Source: Shinisaurus crocodilurus
Taxonomy: Eukaryota > Chordata > Lepidosauria > Squamata > Shinisauridae
NCBI GenBank assembly: GCA_021292165.1
Contig: CM037877.1
Location: forward strand, 219,211,350-219,275,349
Length of the DNA stretch: 64,000 bases
Reading direction: 5' to 3'
Position numbers and translations under genes: made by a program. Positions within the stretch are counted from its first letter, which is position 1. The number at the start of each line of letters is the position of its first letter. The notes under the pieces are model-generated. The model was not told the DNA's origin. It made no database searches and saw nothing but the letters and a program-made list of their open reading frames with translations. This document shows positions 22,937 to 32,698 of the stretch, piece after piece.

Positions 22937-25690
22937 CTAACTGTTTTCTACTGAGAAAGCCCGGGACAACCCATCTGCCACGATGTTGTCCTTACCTTTG
23001 ATGTGCTCTACGGAAAAATCAAAATCCTGTAGGGCCAAGCTCCACCGCAACAACTTCTGGTTGGACCCTTTCACCCTATCCAGCCAGCATAAGGGGGAAT
23101 GGTCGGTCTGCAGCCGGAACCGGCGGCCCCACAGGTAGGGTCACTGCCCACACTATCGCTAGGCACTCTTTCTCAACAGTGGCCAAGTTCCGCTCCCGAG
23201 GCAAAAGTTTCTTACTCAAAAAGGCGACCGGGCACAGCCCCTGCTCTGGCTGTTCCTGCAGCAGGACGGCTCCCATCCCCACTTCCGAGGCATCTGTCTG
23301 CAGAACAAAAGGGGCTTCAAAGTCTGGGGCTTGCAGCACAGGGGCTGCCATCAGGCAGGCTTTCAGCCCTTCAAACGCTGCCTGGCAAGCGGCTGACCAT
23401 TGGACCTTAACGGGTTGCCGCTTTTTGCACAAGTCAGTCAGGGGGGCGGCTAGCTGGCTAAAATGGGGCACGAACTTACGATAATAGCCAGCCAGCCCTA
23501 AAAAAGCTTGGACCTGCTTTTTCGTCTGGGGTTGGGGCCAGGTGCGCACCAACTCTATCTTGGCTTCTAGGGGCTTGACACTACCTCCCCCTACCTTGTG
23601 TCCCAGATACTCCACCTCCCCCCTCCCGACCTGGCATTTCTTCGCCTTCACCGTCAGCCCTGCATCCCGAATCCTCTGAAACACCTGGCGGACATGTTGC
23701 AAATGCTGCTCCCAGGTGGAACTGAAAATGGCGATGTCATCTAAATACGCGCAGGCGAACTCCCCCAGCCCATTTAACATTCCGTTTACCAACCTCTGGA
23801 AGGTAGCCGGACCATTGCGGACCCCAAAAGGGAGGGTGGTGAATTGGAACAACCCCAGGTGGGTCACAAAAGCAGACTTCAGGGCAGCATCCGAATCGAG
23901 CGGGACCTGCCAATAACCCTTTGTCAGATCCAGGGTAGTGATGTACTTGGCCCCCCCAAGCCTCTCCAACAGCACATCCATGTTGGGAATGGGGTAGGGG
24001 TCAGGGACGGTCACTTTGTTTATTTTCCGGTAGTCTACGCAGAACCGGACACCCCCATCTTTCTTAGCTACTAACACAATCGGGGAGGACCAAGGGCTCG
24101 AGCTAGGGACAATGACCCCCAAGTCCAGCATGGCTTGGACTTCATCGGCGACGACTTGGGCATGGGGCCCCACCACTCGGTAGGGTAGGGACTGTAGGGG
24201 GGGGCTATTCCCTGTGTCGATGGTGTGCTGTATGAGTGTGGTGCATCCCGGACGGTCCGAGAACATGGGCTGGAAATCTTCTAAGACCTGGGTGATCTGT
24301 TGCCGCTGCTGTTCAGACAGGGAGGGGGACAGTTTGATCTCCTCCATTCCTCCCCCTTCCCCCCACTCGGCCAACAACCCTCCGTCCGGGTCTCCCTGTT
24401 CCACACATTCCTGCACTCCCCCCACCTTCGTTCCCCGTTCCACATACAATTTCAGCATATTTACATGGAATACCTTTTGCCTCCCCGGCTGTCCCGGGAA
24501 AGCCACTTGATAATTCACCTCCCCCGACCTTCCAATCACGGTCCCTGGGCCCTCCCACTTCAAGCACAATTTGTCCGTCTTTTGGGGGCACAGTACCAAC
24601 ACCTGGTCCCCCACTTCAAAAGTCCGTGGCACAGCCGTCCTGTTGTACCACGCGCTCTGCCGCTGCTGTGCTGCTTCGAGATGCTGCTGCGCCGTCTCCC
24701 TCACCTCCCGAAGGACAGTCTGGAGGTGCTGCATGAAAGTATGTACAGGCATGGAGGCTTCTGCGGCAACCCTCTCCCATTCCGCCCGTAACAGAGCCAA
24801 AGGTCCCCTGAGCTCCCTTCCAAACATCAGTTCGTTGGGGGAGAATCCCAGGCTTTCTTGGGGGGAGTCCCGGTAGGCAAACAACAAGTAGGGGAGGGCT
24901 TGGTCCCAAGTCCCAGGGTGCTTAGCCGCATAAGCCCTGATCATTTTTTCAAGAGTCTGGTTGAAACGTTCCACCAGCCCATTGGTCTCGTGATGGTATG
25001 GCACCGAAGTCAGGTGCTCCACACACCCCAGTTCCCACATTTTTTTAAACAGTTTGGACACAAATCCTGTGCCGCAGTCCGAAACCACAGTGTGGGGCAT
25101 TCCTAGGCGGGCGAAAAGAGAGAGGAGAGTCTTAGCCAGGCTGGTGGCGGAGATAGAGGCTAAAGCAAAAGCCTCTGCGTAACGGGTGGCAAAGTCAACA
25201 ACAGTCAATATAAACTTCTTCCCCGTCTTGGTGGGGGGATTCAAGGGTCCCACGATATCCATCCCTATCCTTTCAAAGGGGATGCCCACAATGGGTAGGG
25301 GTTGCAGGGGGGCTTTCGGATGGTCCCGGTTATGCCCCACCCGCTGGCAGACGTCGCAGGACCGGCAATATTCCCGCACTTCTTTGCCACCATGGGCCAG
25401 TAAAACCCCTCTGTCACCCTGGCCAATGTCCGTTTCTGTCCCAAGTGACCTCCCCACGCCACATCGTGGGCCAGCTGTAGCACAGCCTGGCGGTACCTCG
25501 CAGGCACAACTAACTGTCTTTTTCTTGGTTGGGGACCCGGTTCAGTCCTTGGGCAGAATTCTCGGTAGAGGGCTCCTGCCTCCCACAAAAACTGCTCTGA
25601 CTGGTCCCCTACCCCGGACCCTTGACTGGCCCGATCCCGGCATCCCTGGAGGGATGGGTCGCTTTGCTGCTCCTCTTGAAACGCCTTCTG
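22937..25690 (-). pseudogene. Gypsy pol: integrase, reverse transcriptase, RNase H
   Basis: The main open stretch (23076-25457) reads integrase first: CX2C of the HHCC finger (residues 34-37 of this frame), then D67, D127 and E163, with exactly 35 residues between the last two (DDE core), and a GPF/Y-like 'WEGPGTV' at 301-307. Reverse transcriptase follows, with 'RFCVDYRKIN' at 471 and YLDD at 571-574, then RNase H with TDAS at 721-724. The end of RNase H continues in another frame to a stop at 22937-22939, so there is a frameshift near 23140. A second frameshift near 25386 separates the finger's HH part (in 25265-25690) from its CC part. Upstream it is cut by the L1 insertion at 25691. The frame there matches the gag frame across the 15-bp duplication, so gag and pol were one reading frame. 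It is inactive as it stands. Confidence 0.93.
25676..25690. repeat. L1 target-site duplication, left
   Basis: TTGAAACGCCTTCTG here is repeated exactly at 30742-30756 just after the poly-A of the L1 element. It proves insertion by target-primed reverse transcription and fixes the L1 ends. Confidence 0.95.
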
Positions 25691-25923
25691 GGGGGGCGGA
25701 GCCACGCCGGAGATGGAGTAGCAGCCTTCCACAGAGCTCCCAAGAATGAACTGATTAAAAGCATAAATCACCTAAAAAAAATAATGAGAGAAATGTGAGT
25801 GTTCAACCTTTCCTTTTGTTTTCCGGCTTTTCATTCTCTAACGAGTCTGTGGGGGAGGATCTAAGTGGAGAAAGTTGTAATTAGAATGAGTTACTGTGTC
25901 TCTCCGGGCTGTTAGAAATCCTT

Positions 25924-27000
25924 ATGAAAGCACGGGATAAAAAACAAAGATTAAGTCCGCAGTGGAGGAGAGAGAAAAAGCACCCGTCCGATGTTAGTGT
26001 ATCCAGACTAACTAGATTGTCAGCTGACACTAGTTCAACAACAGAAGATAACTTACAGTTTAAATCTGGTCAGCTGCAAAAGGGAAATTTAGCTGCGTCA
26101 CAGGCTGAAGCAAGAAAGACTAAGGGAGATAAAATGGCGGATCAATCTGGCAAAGGGCCAGGAGCAAGGGCAAAAATCCCTGGACAGTCTCCAAGTAAAA
26201 CTCAGCAGGCTTTACCAAGTATAGATCAAATGCTGACGCACATGACAGCTCTTATCACGGAGGGAAATGCTTCACTTTCAGAGAAAATGGATAAAAGAGA
26301 GGAAAAGCTGACAGCAAGATTAGATAAAATGCAGATATCTCTGGATTCCGTTTTGAGTCAAACTACTCAGCTGACTTCTAGAGTGGATGATTTGGAAAAA
26401 ATAACAGCTCAGTATGACATGAGATTTAATGAAGTGGAGACACAGATGATTAATTTACAGGACAGACAACGTCGTCTTAATATTCGGATTCGAGGTTTCC
26501 CAAGAGAGGCAGGGGAGACTGCAAGCAGTTTAAGGGCTTCTATTTTGGAATGGCTTGGGGGGGTTGTTCCCCAAGAACAATGGCAGGATCATGACCTTGA
26601 AAGAGCACACCGGGTGGGTGCTTTTCGGAGAGGAATGACAAACAGAGATATTATAGTATGTTTTTCCAGTTTTTACAAGAAGAATACTGTAATGCAAGCA
26701 CTGAGACAGAAATCAGATCAAATTCTATACAGTGGAACTACTTTACAAGTTTATAATGACTTATGTCCTCAAACAATTGCCTGGAGGAAAACGGTGAAAC
26801 CCTGTACTGAAGTGTTGAGAAAGAAAGGTATCAAGTACAATTGGGGGTATCCAGTATTTCTGTCTTTCGTGTTGGATGGCAAGAGATGTAAAATTACATC
26901 ATATAACCAAGGAATGGGCCTGCTGGGAGAAATGGGATTGTTGGATGGACAGCCTGGAGAAATAAAGAGTCCAGAAGAAGCTGTGGGAGGAGCTATCTAA
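25924..27000 (+). CDS. L1 ORF1 protein (RNA-binding chaperone)
   Basis: An intact 358-residue frame. L1 ORF1 proteins form trimers that coat LINE RNA in cytoplasmic particles and act as nucleic-acid chaperones during reverse transcription. Visible here are a basic, low-complexity N-terminus (1-95), a heptad-like helical stretch rich in Leu/Met/Asp/Lys (about 100-180) expected to be a coiled coil, and an RRM-like part with 'RRLNIRIRGFP' (183-193) and 'RDIIVCFSSFYKK' (241-253). A C-terminal segment containing 'ERAHRVG' and 'QTIAWRKTVKP' precedes residue 330. The start at 25924 is the first long-frame ATG after the leader. Length is typical for vertebrate L1 ORF1. It lacks frameshifts, so the insertion is not very old. 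Confidence 0.88.
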   Translation: MKARDKKQRLSPQWRREKKHPSDVSVSRLTRLSADTSSTTEDNLQFKSGQLQKGNLAASQAEARKTKGDKMADQSGKGPGARAKIPGQSPSKTQQALPSIDQMLTHMTALITEGNASLSEKMDKREEKLTARLDKMQISLDSVLSQTTQLTSRVDDLEKITAQYDMRFNEVETQMINLQDRQRRLNIRIRGFPREAGETASSLRASILEWLGGVVPQEQWQDHDLERAHRVGAFRRGMTNRDIIVCFSSFYKKNTVMQALRQKSDQILYSGTTLQVYNDLCPQTIAWRKTVKPCTEVLRKKGIKYNWGYPVFLSFVLDGKRCKITSYNQGMGLLGEMGLLDGQPGEIKSPEEAVGGAI

Positions 27001-27173
27001 GTCAAGAAGGAGAGGAGTGGTGGCAGAGAAGAACGAAGAAAGAAGAGATGGAGCTATATGTTGGTCTTTGTTGTTTTGTCTTCGTTGTGTGTTTTTTTGT
27101 TGTTGTTGTTGGTTATCTGTTTCCTTTTTCCCTTTTTGTTTCCCCCCCTCCCCCCCTTTTTTTTTTGAAGGAA

Positions 27174-27237
<64 letters not shown>

Positions 27238-27528
27238 TTAAATTGAATAATTGGTGTTTTTTTTTGTTTTTTTTTTTTGTTTTTTTTTTTGCTCCAGAAG
27301 AGTAGAGATGGAGAAAAGGGGAAAAGAACTAAAGTGGAGAAAAAAGAGAAGGGGGGAAGGGAAAGAAAGGGAGGGGAGGTAAAGGAAAAGAAAGGAGAAA
27401 AAAAAAAGAATTGAAAATGAAGATGGTGATTGTGAGATATTTCTTCTTTTTCTGGGTTTTTTTTTTTTTTTGGAGGGTCTTGTAATATTTTTAAAGTAAA
27501 ACATATAATTGAAAAGATAGAGAAAGAG
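27001..27528 (+). other. L1 inter-ORF region with deletion scar and (AAT)n
   Basis: Between ORF1 and the surviving part of ORF2 lie T-rich runs, a long (AAT)n at 27173-27237, several poly-T blocks, a purine-rich stretch (27300-27420) and another poly-T (27458-27472). No endonuclease sequence is present here in any frame. The frame of ORF2 can be followed back only to about 27478. The poly-T block just before that point is the likely deletion junction. Confidence 0.7.
27173..27237 (+). repeat. (AAT)n microsatellite inside L1
   Basis: About 20 perfect AAT units between the two L1 ORFs. The poly-Asn frame read through it is an artefact. Confidence 0.95.
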
Positions 27529-30521
27529 ATGATGGAAATATGGGAATTTAATCAAACAGAGGATTGTAGTCAAGCTATAATATGGGACACTATGAAAAGT
27601 GTTATGAGAGGTATTGGAATAAGAGAGGGAGTTAATTTAAGAAAACAACAGGAGGCTTTTAATAAACAAATAGAAGAAGAGATTAGGGAGTTAGAAGAAT
27701 CTTTTTTAAAGAATAGGGATAAGAAGGTATTTGCTGAACTGCAAGCTAAGAGGAAAGAATTTGAGAATAAAGATATAGATAAAGTGCAAAGGAATCTGAT
27801 ATATATGAAAAGAGAGTTTTTTGAGAATAGTAATAAAAATTCTAAAATGTTAGCTAGATCTGCGCAAAAAAAAAGAGAGAAAAATTTAGTGGGGGTGATT
27901 AAAGATAAGAAGGGTAAGGGATACAATTTAATGAAGGATAAACTAAAAAAATTTCATGAATTTTACTCTGAATTGTATAAGGCTGGGGTATGTTCTGAAG
28001 TAAGGATTATAGAATATATTGAAAAAAATTTGAAAATAAAAATATTAGAAGAGGATAGGGATTATATGGAACAACCTTTTACGGAGTTAGAAATAGAGTT
28101 TGCTATAAATAAATTAAAAGGAGGTAAAACTCCCGGAATAGATGGTTTAGGGGCTGAATATTATAAGGTTCTCAAGAAAATGTTAATTCCCAAGTTAAAA
28201 AATTTGTTTAATGATATTTTACAGGGGGGAGAGATCCCTCCTTCTTGGAAACAATCTTTGACCATTTTAATTTTGAAACCGAATAAGGATCCGGCAGATC
28301 CAGGATCCTATAGACCAATTTCATTAATTAATCAAGATGCAAAATTAATGTCTGCAATATTAGCTAGAAGAATGAATAGTTTTGTTAGTAAGTATATTGG
28401 TTTGGATCAATGTGGTTTTGTACAAGGTAGACAAATGGCAGATTTGACTAGAAGAGTGTTAAATATAATATATTTAATTAAGAAAAATAATTTGAAGGCA
28501 GGGGTTTTAGCATTAGATATTTTCAAGGCCTTTGATTGTGTGGAATGGCCAGCATTAAAGAGGATAATAAAAACTATGGGGTTTGGTGAAAAGTTTCGAG
28601 GAGAGATTGATCAATTGTATGCTCAAAACATGACGTCAGTCGTAGTAAATGATGGTATAACTGATCAAATTCATCTAGGCCGAGGTACCAGGCAGGGCTG
28701 TCCCCTTTCACCAATCTTATTTGTGTTAGTTATGGAGGTTTTGGCAAATGTAGTTAGAGAGGATAGTGATTTAAAAGGGATAGGGATAAAGGATAAGATA
28801 AAAATTAATCTTTTTGCAGATGATACTTTGTTAACAATTGAAAATCCCATGAAAATGATGGATAGGTTAGAGAATCATTTAAAGGAGTTTAGGGAAGTTA
28901 CCGGGTTGCAAGTAAACTGGGATAAATCTGAGATTATGTTGTTTAATTATAGTAAAATAGAGGAATTAGAAGGGATTAAAAAGAGATCAAATATTAAGGT
29001 AAAAAGTATGATTAAATATTTAGGTATAGATATTTTAAAAGAGTTAGAAAAAATAGTAGAACAAAATTTTAGAAAGTTAAAGAATGAGGTAAAAAAAAAG
29101 ATAGAGGAATATAAGAAAATTGGACTTTCATGGTTTGGTAGAATAGCTTTGATAAAATGAAGATATTACCAAAGATAAATTTTTTATTTAGAATGATACC
29201 AAGTAGTTTATCAGAGAAGGAAATTAGGGAATGGCAAGCAATAATTAATAATTTTTGTAATGGGGGGAAAAAGGCGAGGATTACTAAGAGCAAATGGTAT
29301 AAATCCCAAAAAGAAGGGGGGCTTGGCCTTCCTAATATCAAGTGGTATTATATAGCTAATCAGTTAAGGTTTATTATGGATATTTTAGTTAGGAAGAATA
29401 TTTTGTGGGTAGAAATAGAAACGCAGGAAATAGAAATGGGGATGGAAAAATTTTTATTTTCAAAAAAAAGTATTACTAGTGTAAAAAGAATAGAAAATCC
29501 CTTCCTGAAAAATATGGTAGGGATTTGGAACAGTAACAGACAGATCTTTATACCAGGGATATCACCGTTAACTCCAGTTGTAGCAATGGAGGACTTTCCA
29601 GTAAATGCACAGCATTGGGAGGCAATATTTAGGGAAAATAAAGTTATCAAATTAATGGATTGGATGGGAAAAACTGAGACTAGACAACAAATATTGGAAA
29701 TGATTGGGCCAGATAGAATTTCGTGGTTAAATTTAATGCAATTAGATCAGTGGACTAAGAAATGGAAAAAGAAAAACGAGTATGAGAGGGAGTTTACTGG
29801 ATTTGAAAAGAAAGTGTTGTCTAGAGAACTTATAGAAGGGAATGTTTCTTCTAGAGGGTTAACTAAGGAGATATATAAAATGATGCAGAGGATTGAAGCG
29901 AAAAAAGACAACCTTAAGATGATGTGGGAAATGGAGTTTGAGGAGGAGATATCAAATGCGGGGTGGAGAAATATTTGGGGCAGACGTATATTAAGAAATA
30001 TGTCGGTAAGGATAAAAGAGAATTTTTTAAAAACTGTTTGGAGATGGTATTTGACTCCAGTAAGATTAAATAAAATAGATAGTAATTGTGCTCCATTGTG
30101 TTGGAGAGGATGTCAGGAACTTGGTACTTATGCTCATATGTGGTGGAGCTGTAAAAGTGTATTGGATTTTTGGAATAAAATTTTTGGAGAAATTTCACTA
30201 ATTATTGGTATTAATGTGGAGGTCTGTCCAAAATTAGCATTGTTATCAATAACGGAGAAACTTTTGTGCTCACAAGAGAAAAAGGAACTAATTGTAAGTT
30301 TATTAGCGGCAGGGAGATTATTGATTGCAAGGAACTGGAAAGTTCAACATCAGTATTTAATAATAGACTGGTATAAAGAGGTTTGGGATATTGCTTTAAA
30401 TGATAAACTAACATGTAGTATTAAATGTAAAAGGGGACAATTAAAGGAAAATAATTTTAAGGAAATATGGGCGTCATTTGACCGGCCAGATGGGCGATTA
30501 AAAAATATAATAAATAAATAA
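27529..30521 (+). pseudogene. L1 ORF2, endonuclease missing, one frameshift
   Basis: ORF2 of L1 normally joins an APE-type endonuclease, a reverse transcriptase and a C-terminal Cys-rich domain in about 1250 residues. Here the first frame (27529-29160) starts in the linker after the endonuclease. It has an acidic/basic helical stretch (1-150), then 'GGKTPGIDGLGAEYY' (198-212), 'PGSYRPISLINQDAKL' (258-273), 'GTRQGCPLSPILF' (386-398) and the catalytic FADD at 429-432. A one-base shift at 29157-29160 (ATGA overlap) leads into the second frame (29157-30521). There the Cys/His cluster C-X3-C...H-X4-C ('CAPLCWRGC', 'HMWWSC') lies about two thirds along. The ATG at 27529 is only the first Met after the deletion. 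The copy cannot cut its own target and is inactive. Confidence 0.9.
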
Positions 30522-30529
30522 ATAAATTA
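30484..30529 (+). repeat. L2-like 3' tail segment at the end of L1 ORF2
   Basis: 'GGCCAGATGGGCGATT' and the following (ATAAA)n match the 3' terminus of the L2 copy whose tail is at 36101-36145 (minus strand) at about 41 of 46 positions. They also match the tail at 21364-21400. In the L1 copy this segment encodes the last dozen residues and the stop of ORF2, and about 210 more bases of 3' UTR follow. Confidence 0.6.
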
Positions 30530-30741
30530 TGTTTTAGTAAAGGGGAAAGGGAGTAAGCCATGTCATGATATGATGTATTTTTGGAATATAGATTAATAAT
30601 GGATCATGTGGATAGAATTGGTTTTGGCCCCGGGGTGACGGGTGCACTTGTAGTGTATGATTTGTAGGTTTATGGTTTTTTTTTGTGTATGTGTGATCTT
30701 TAAAAATAAATAAAAATTATTACCAAAAAAAAAAAAAAAAA
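30522..30741 (+). other. L1 3' UTR and poly-A tail
   Basis: A short 3' UTR with 'AAAAATAAATAAAAATT' (polyadenylation signal) close to the end and a run of A (30725-30741) that adjoins the right target duplication. Confidence 0.85.
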
Positions 30742-32664
30742 TTGAAACGCCTTCTGAGTCCCAAAATCTCGGGCCATTGGCGCGAACCCCCCAGGGTCTT
30801 CTTTCCTCCCCACAACCGCGGGGAGCGGCGGGGGACGGCTGGCTGCCTCTGCCGGGGTCACTTTACCGCGACCAGGAGGGGGGACCGGGGACCTGAGAGG
30901 CTGCGGGGCAGGGGCTTGCTTGGCCTGACGCCGGGTCACCACCCCCACCTTGTCCTGGGCAGCCCGGAACGCAATGTCGTTCCCAATGATGATTCCCCAT
31001 TCTTGTTGTCCATGCACTATAACATCCATCTCCCCTTCCCACCCCTTGTACTTGACCCAGACCCGGGCGAGGGGAACGGCTATGTTGGGGGAGTTATAGG
31101 GCTTTATGGCACAGGTGCGCCCTTTTAGCAACTGTCTCTTCTTTACCTTACTCCGAGGTAAAGCAGTTATGTCCGCCCCAGTGTCCCTATACCCCACATG
31201 GGAAACATTGTTTACAGAGATGGACTCACAGAATTTGTCCTGGCTCCACCGCAGCTGCTCCGGTGAGGCAATGCGCATCAATGATGCCTGTGAGATGGCC
31301 CCCAGCGAATGCTGTCCTCCGCTCCTCAGGGACCGCGCCGCATCTTCCCCGTCTTCCTCGAGGGACGAGCTGGACTGCTGATCCTCCTCGTGTTCCTCCG
31401 GTTCGCGGGACTCTGGAGCAAGCATCCTCCCCACCTTGCCCGGTGATGTCTTGGCGTGGCGGTTCTTCGCGATGAGCTTGGGGCAGCTCCTCTTGAGGTG
31501 CCCCGGTTCTTTGCAATAAAAACAGCCACTGGCGCTGGGGCTTTCCTTGGGCTTGCCTAGGGCTCCCTCCCGAGGTTTGGGGTTGCCCTTTTCTACGCTC
31601 CCCTTAGCCCCGCCACGATTGAGGTTGCCCCCCTTTGTTCCTTTGGGCTGCCGATACAGTCCCATTTGGTCGGCCAACTTGCCCATTTCCCGACAGTTTG
31701 GGGGGTCCCGATCCCTCACCGCCATAGCTAAGTCCTCCGGGATAGTGGCACAAAATTGCTCTTGAATCATGAGCTCCCGCACCTCCGCCAAAGTGGTCTT
31801 CCCGGTGGCCCCGATCCATGTGTCCCAAACCTGCCCCAGGTGCGCCATCCAGGAGGCATACGTGTCCCCTGGGGTAGGCTGTCCGTAACTAAATTTACGG
31901 CGACAATGTTCGGCGGTGAGGGCAAACCTCTCTCTCACTGCTTCCTTGAACACCCCATAGTCCAAGGGGGCAGTTTGGGTGTGAATACCCAGGAGATCAG
32001 CCAGCTCCCCGCTGACCTGAGTCCTCAGGGCAGACATCCTTAAGTTGTCCGGCACCCGCTGCTCCAGGCAGGCAGCCTCGAACAGGGTGAAAAAGATCAG
32101 CACATCCTGTCCCGACTGGTAGGTGGGGAATTGCTTCCTGTCCCATTTAGGGGTCATGGTGCCCCCACCCTGGGGTGCAGGGGATCCCCCTTGTCCGGTG
32201 CCCATGGTCAGCCTGGCCAACTCCAGCTGCATCTGTAGCGCTACTTGTTGCTGCTGGAGCATTTCTTGTTGATGCTGCATCAACTCCCTGGCTTGCTGCC
32301 AATTAAGTTGGGGAAAGAGGGCATCCAACCCTCCTCCCCCCATGGCTCCGCCAGCAACCCTTCTGTCGAGGTCTTCCTCTACCTCCGGGTCCCTCATCTC
32401 GCTTCTCCTGCCGCTACTGGTAAGGCTGGGGCTACCCCACTGCTTGGGTTCCTGCCCTACTAACAAAGATGAGGGGGCTCCCCCCCCTTCTTGCCTTGCA
32501 GTCTTCGGCCGCACCACCCACTCCATTGTGGAGGTCTGGGTTGGGGTCTCTGGGCTGCTCACTAGCTCCGCTTGCTCTTGGCTCAGGCTATTCATTTTCT
32601 TTGATCTGAGCGCTTCCCAGCAATCTACTAGCCTGCCCGAAGCCCTGTTAGTTCCGACTGTCAA
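30742..32664 (-). pseudogene. Gypsy gag-protease with SCAN-like capsid C-terminus
   Basis: 641 retrotransposon codons are open, then the frame runs into the L1 poly-A. Gag forms the intracellular particle and packages element RNA; protease cuts the polyprotein. Visible are a Gln-rich helical stretch (about 113-155) and a capsid region (170-340) whose second half (255-335) has the layout of a SCAN domain: an 'RRKFSYGQPTPGDTY' like start, 'WDTWI', 'TLAEVRELMIQEQFCATIPED' spacing and a final helix. Then come a CCHC knuckle (C381, C384, H389, C394), an acidic linker and the protease with DTGA at 494-497 and 'IIIGND' at 558-563. Methionine 24 (32595) is an alternative start. The frame continued straight into integrase before the L1 insertion, giving one gag-pol frame. 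Confidence 0.92.
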
Positions 32665-32687
32665 ATGTGGTTTCTAATTATCCCGTC

Positions 32688-32698
32688 GTCTGCCACCA
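32688..32698 (-). promoter_or_regulatory. Primer-binding site of Gypsy element
   Basis: Immediately after the 5' LTR the minus strand reads TGGTGGCAGAC. The first nine bases are complementary to the CCA end of a leucine tRNA of the type ending ...CTGCCACCA. The match ends there, so the tRNA assignment is tentative; position and TGG start are standard. Confidence 0.7.

Larger units (their letters stand above)
25691..30741 (+). mobile_element. L1-clade LINE, internally deleted, inside Gypsy gag-pol
   Basis: It has a G-rich 5' start (GGGGGGCGGAGCC), a 5' UTR of about 230 bases, ORF1, an inter-ORF region rich in simple repeats, the reverse transcriptase and C-terminal parts of ORF2, a short 3' UTR with AATAAA and a 17-base A tail. 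It is 5051 bp long between exact 15-bp target duplications. The 5' end looks original because ORF1 and a leader are complete, yet the endonuclease part of ORF2 is missing. The element is younger than the Gypsy element that it interrupts, between protease and integrase, in the opposite orientation. Confidence 0.93.

Noticed and set aside
27048..27305. Frame with a long poly-Asn run
   Set aside because: It is read from the (AAT)n repeat and poly-T tracts between L1 ORFs. It contains no endonuclease motifs.
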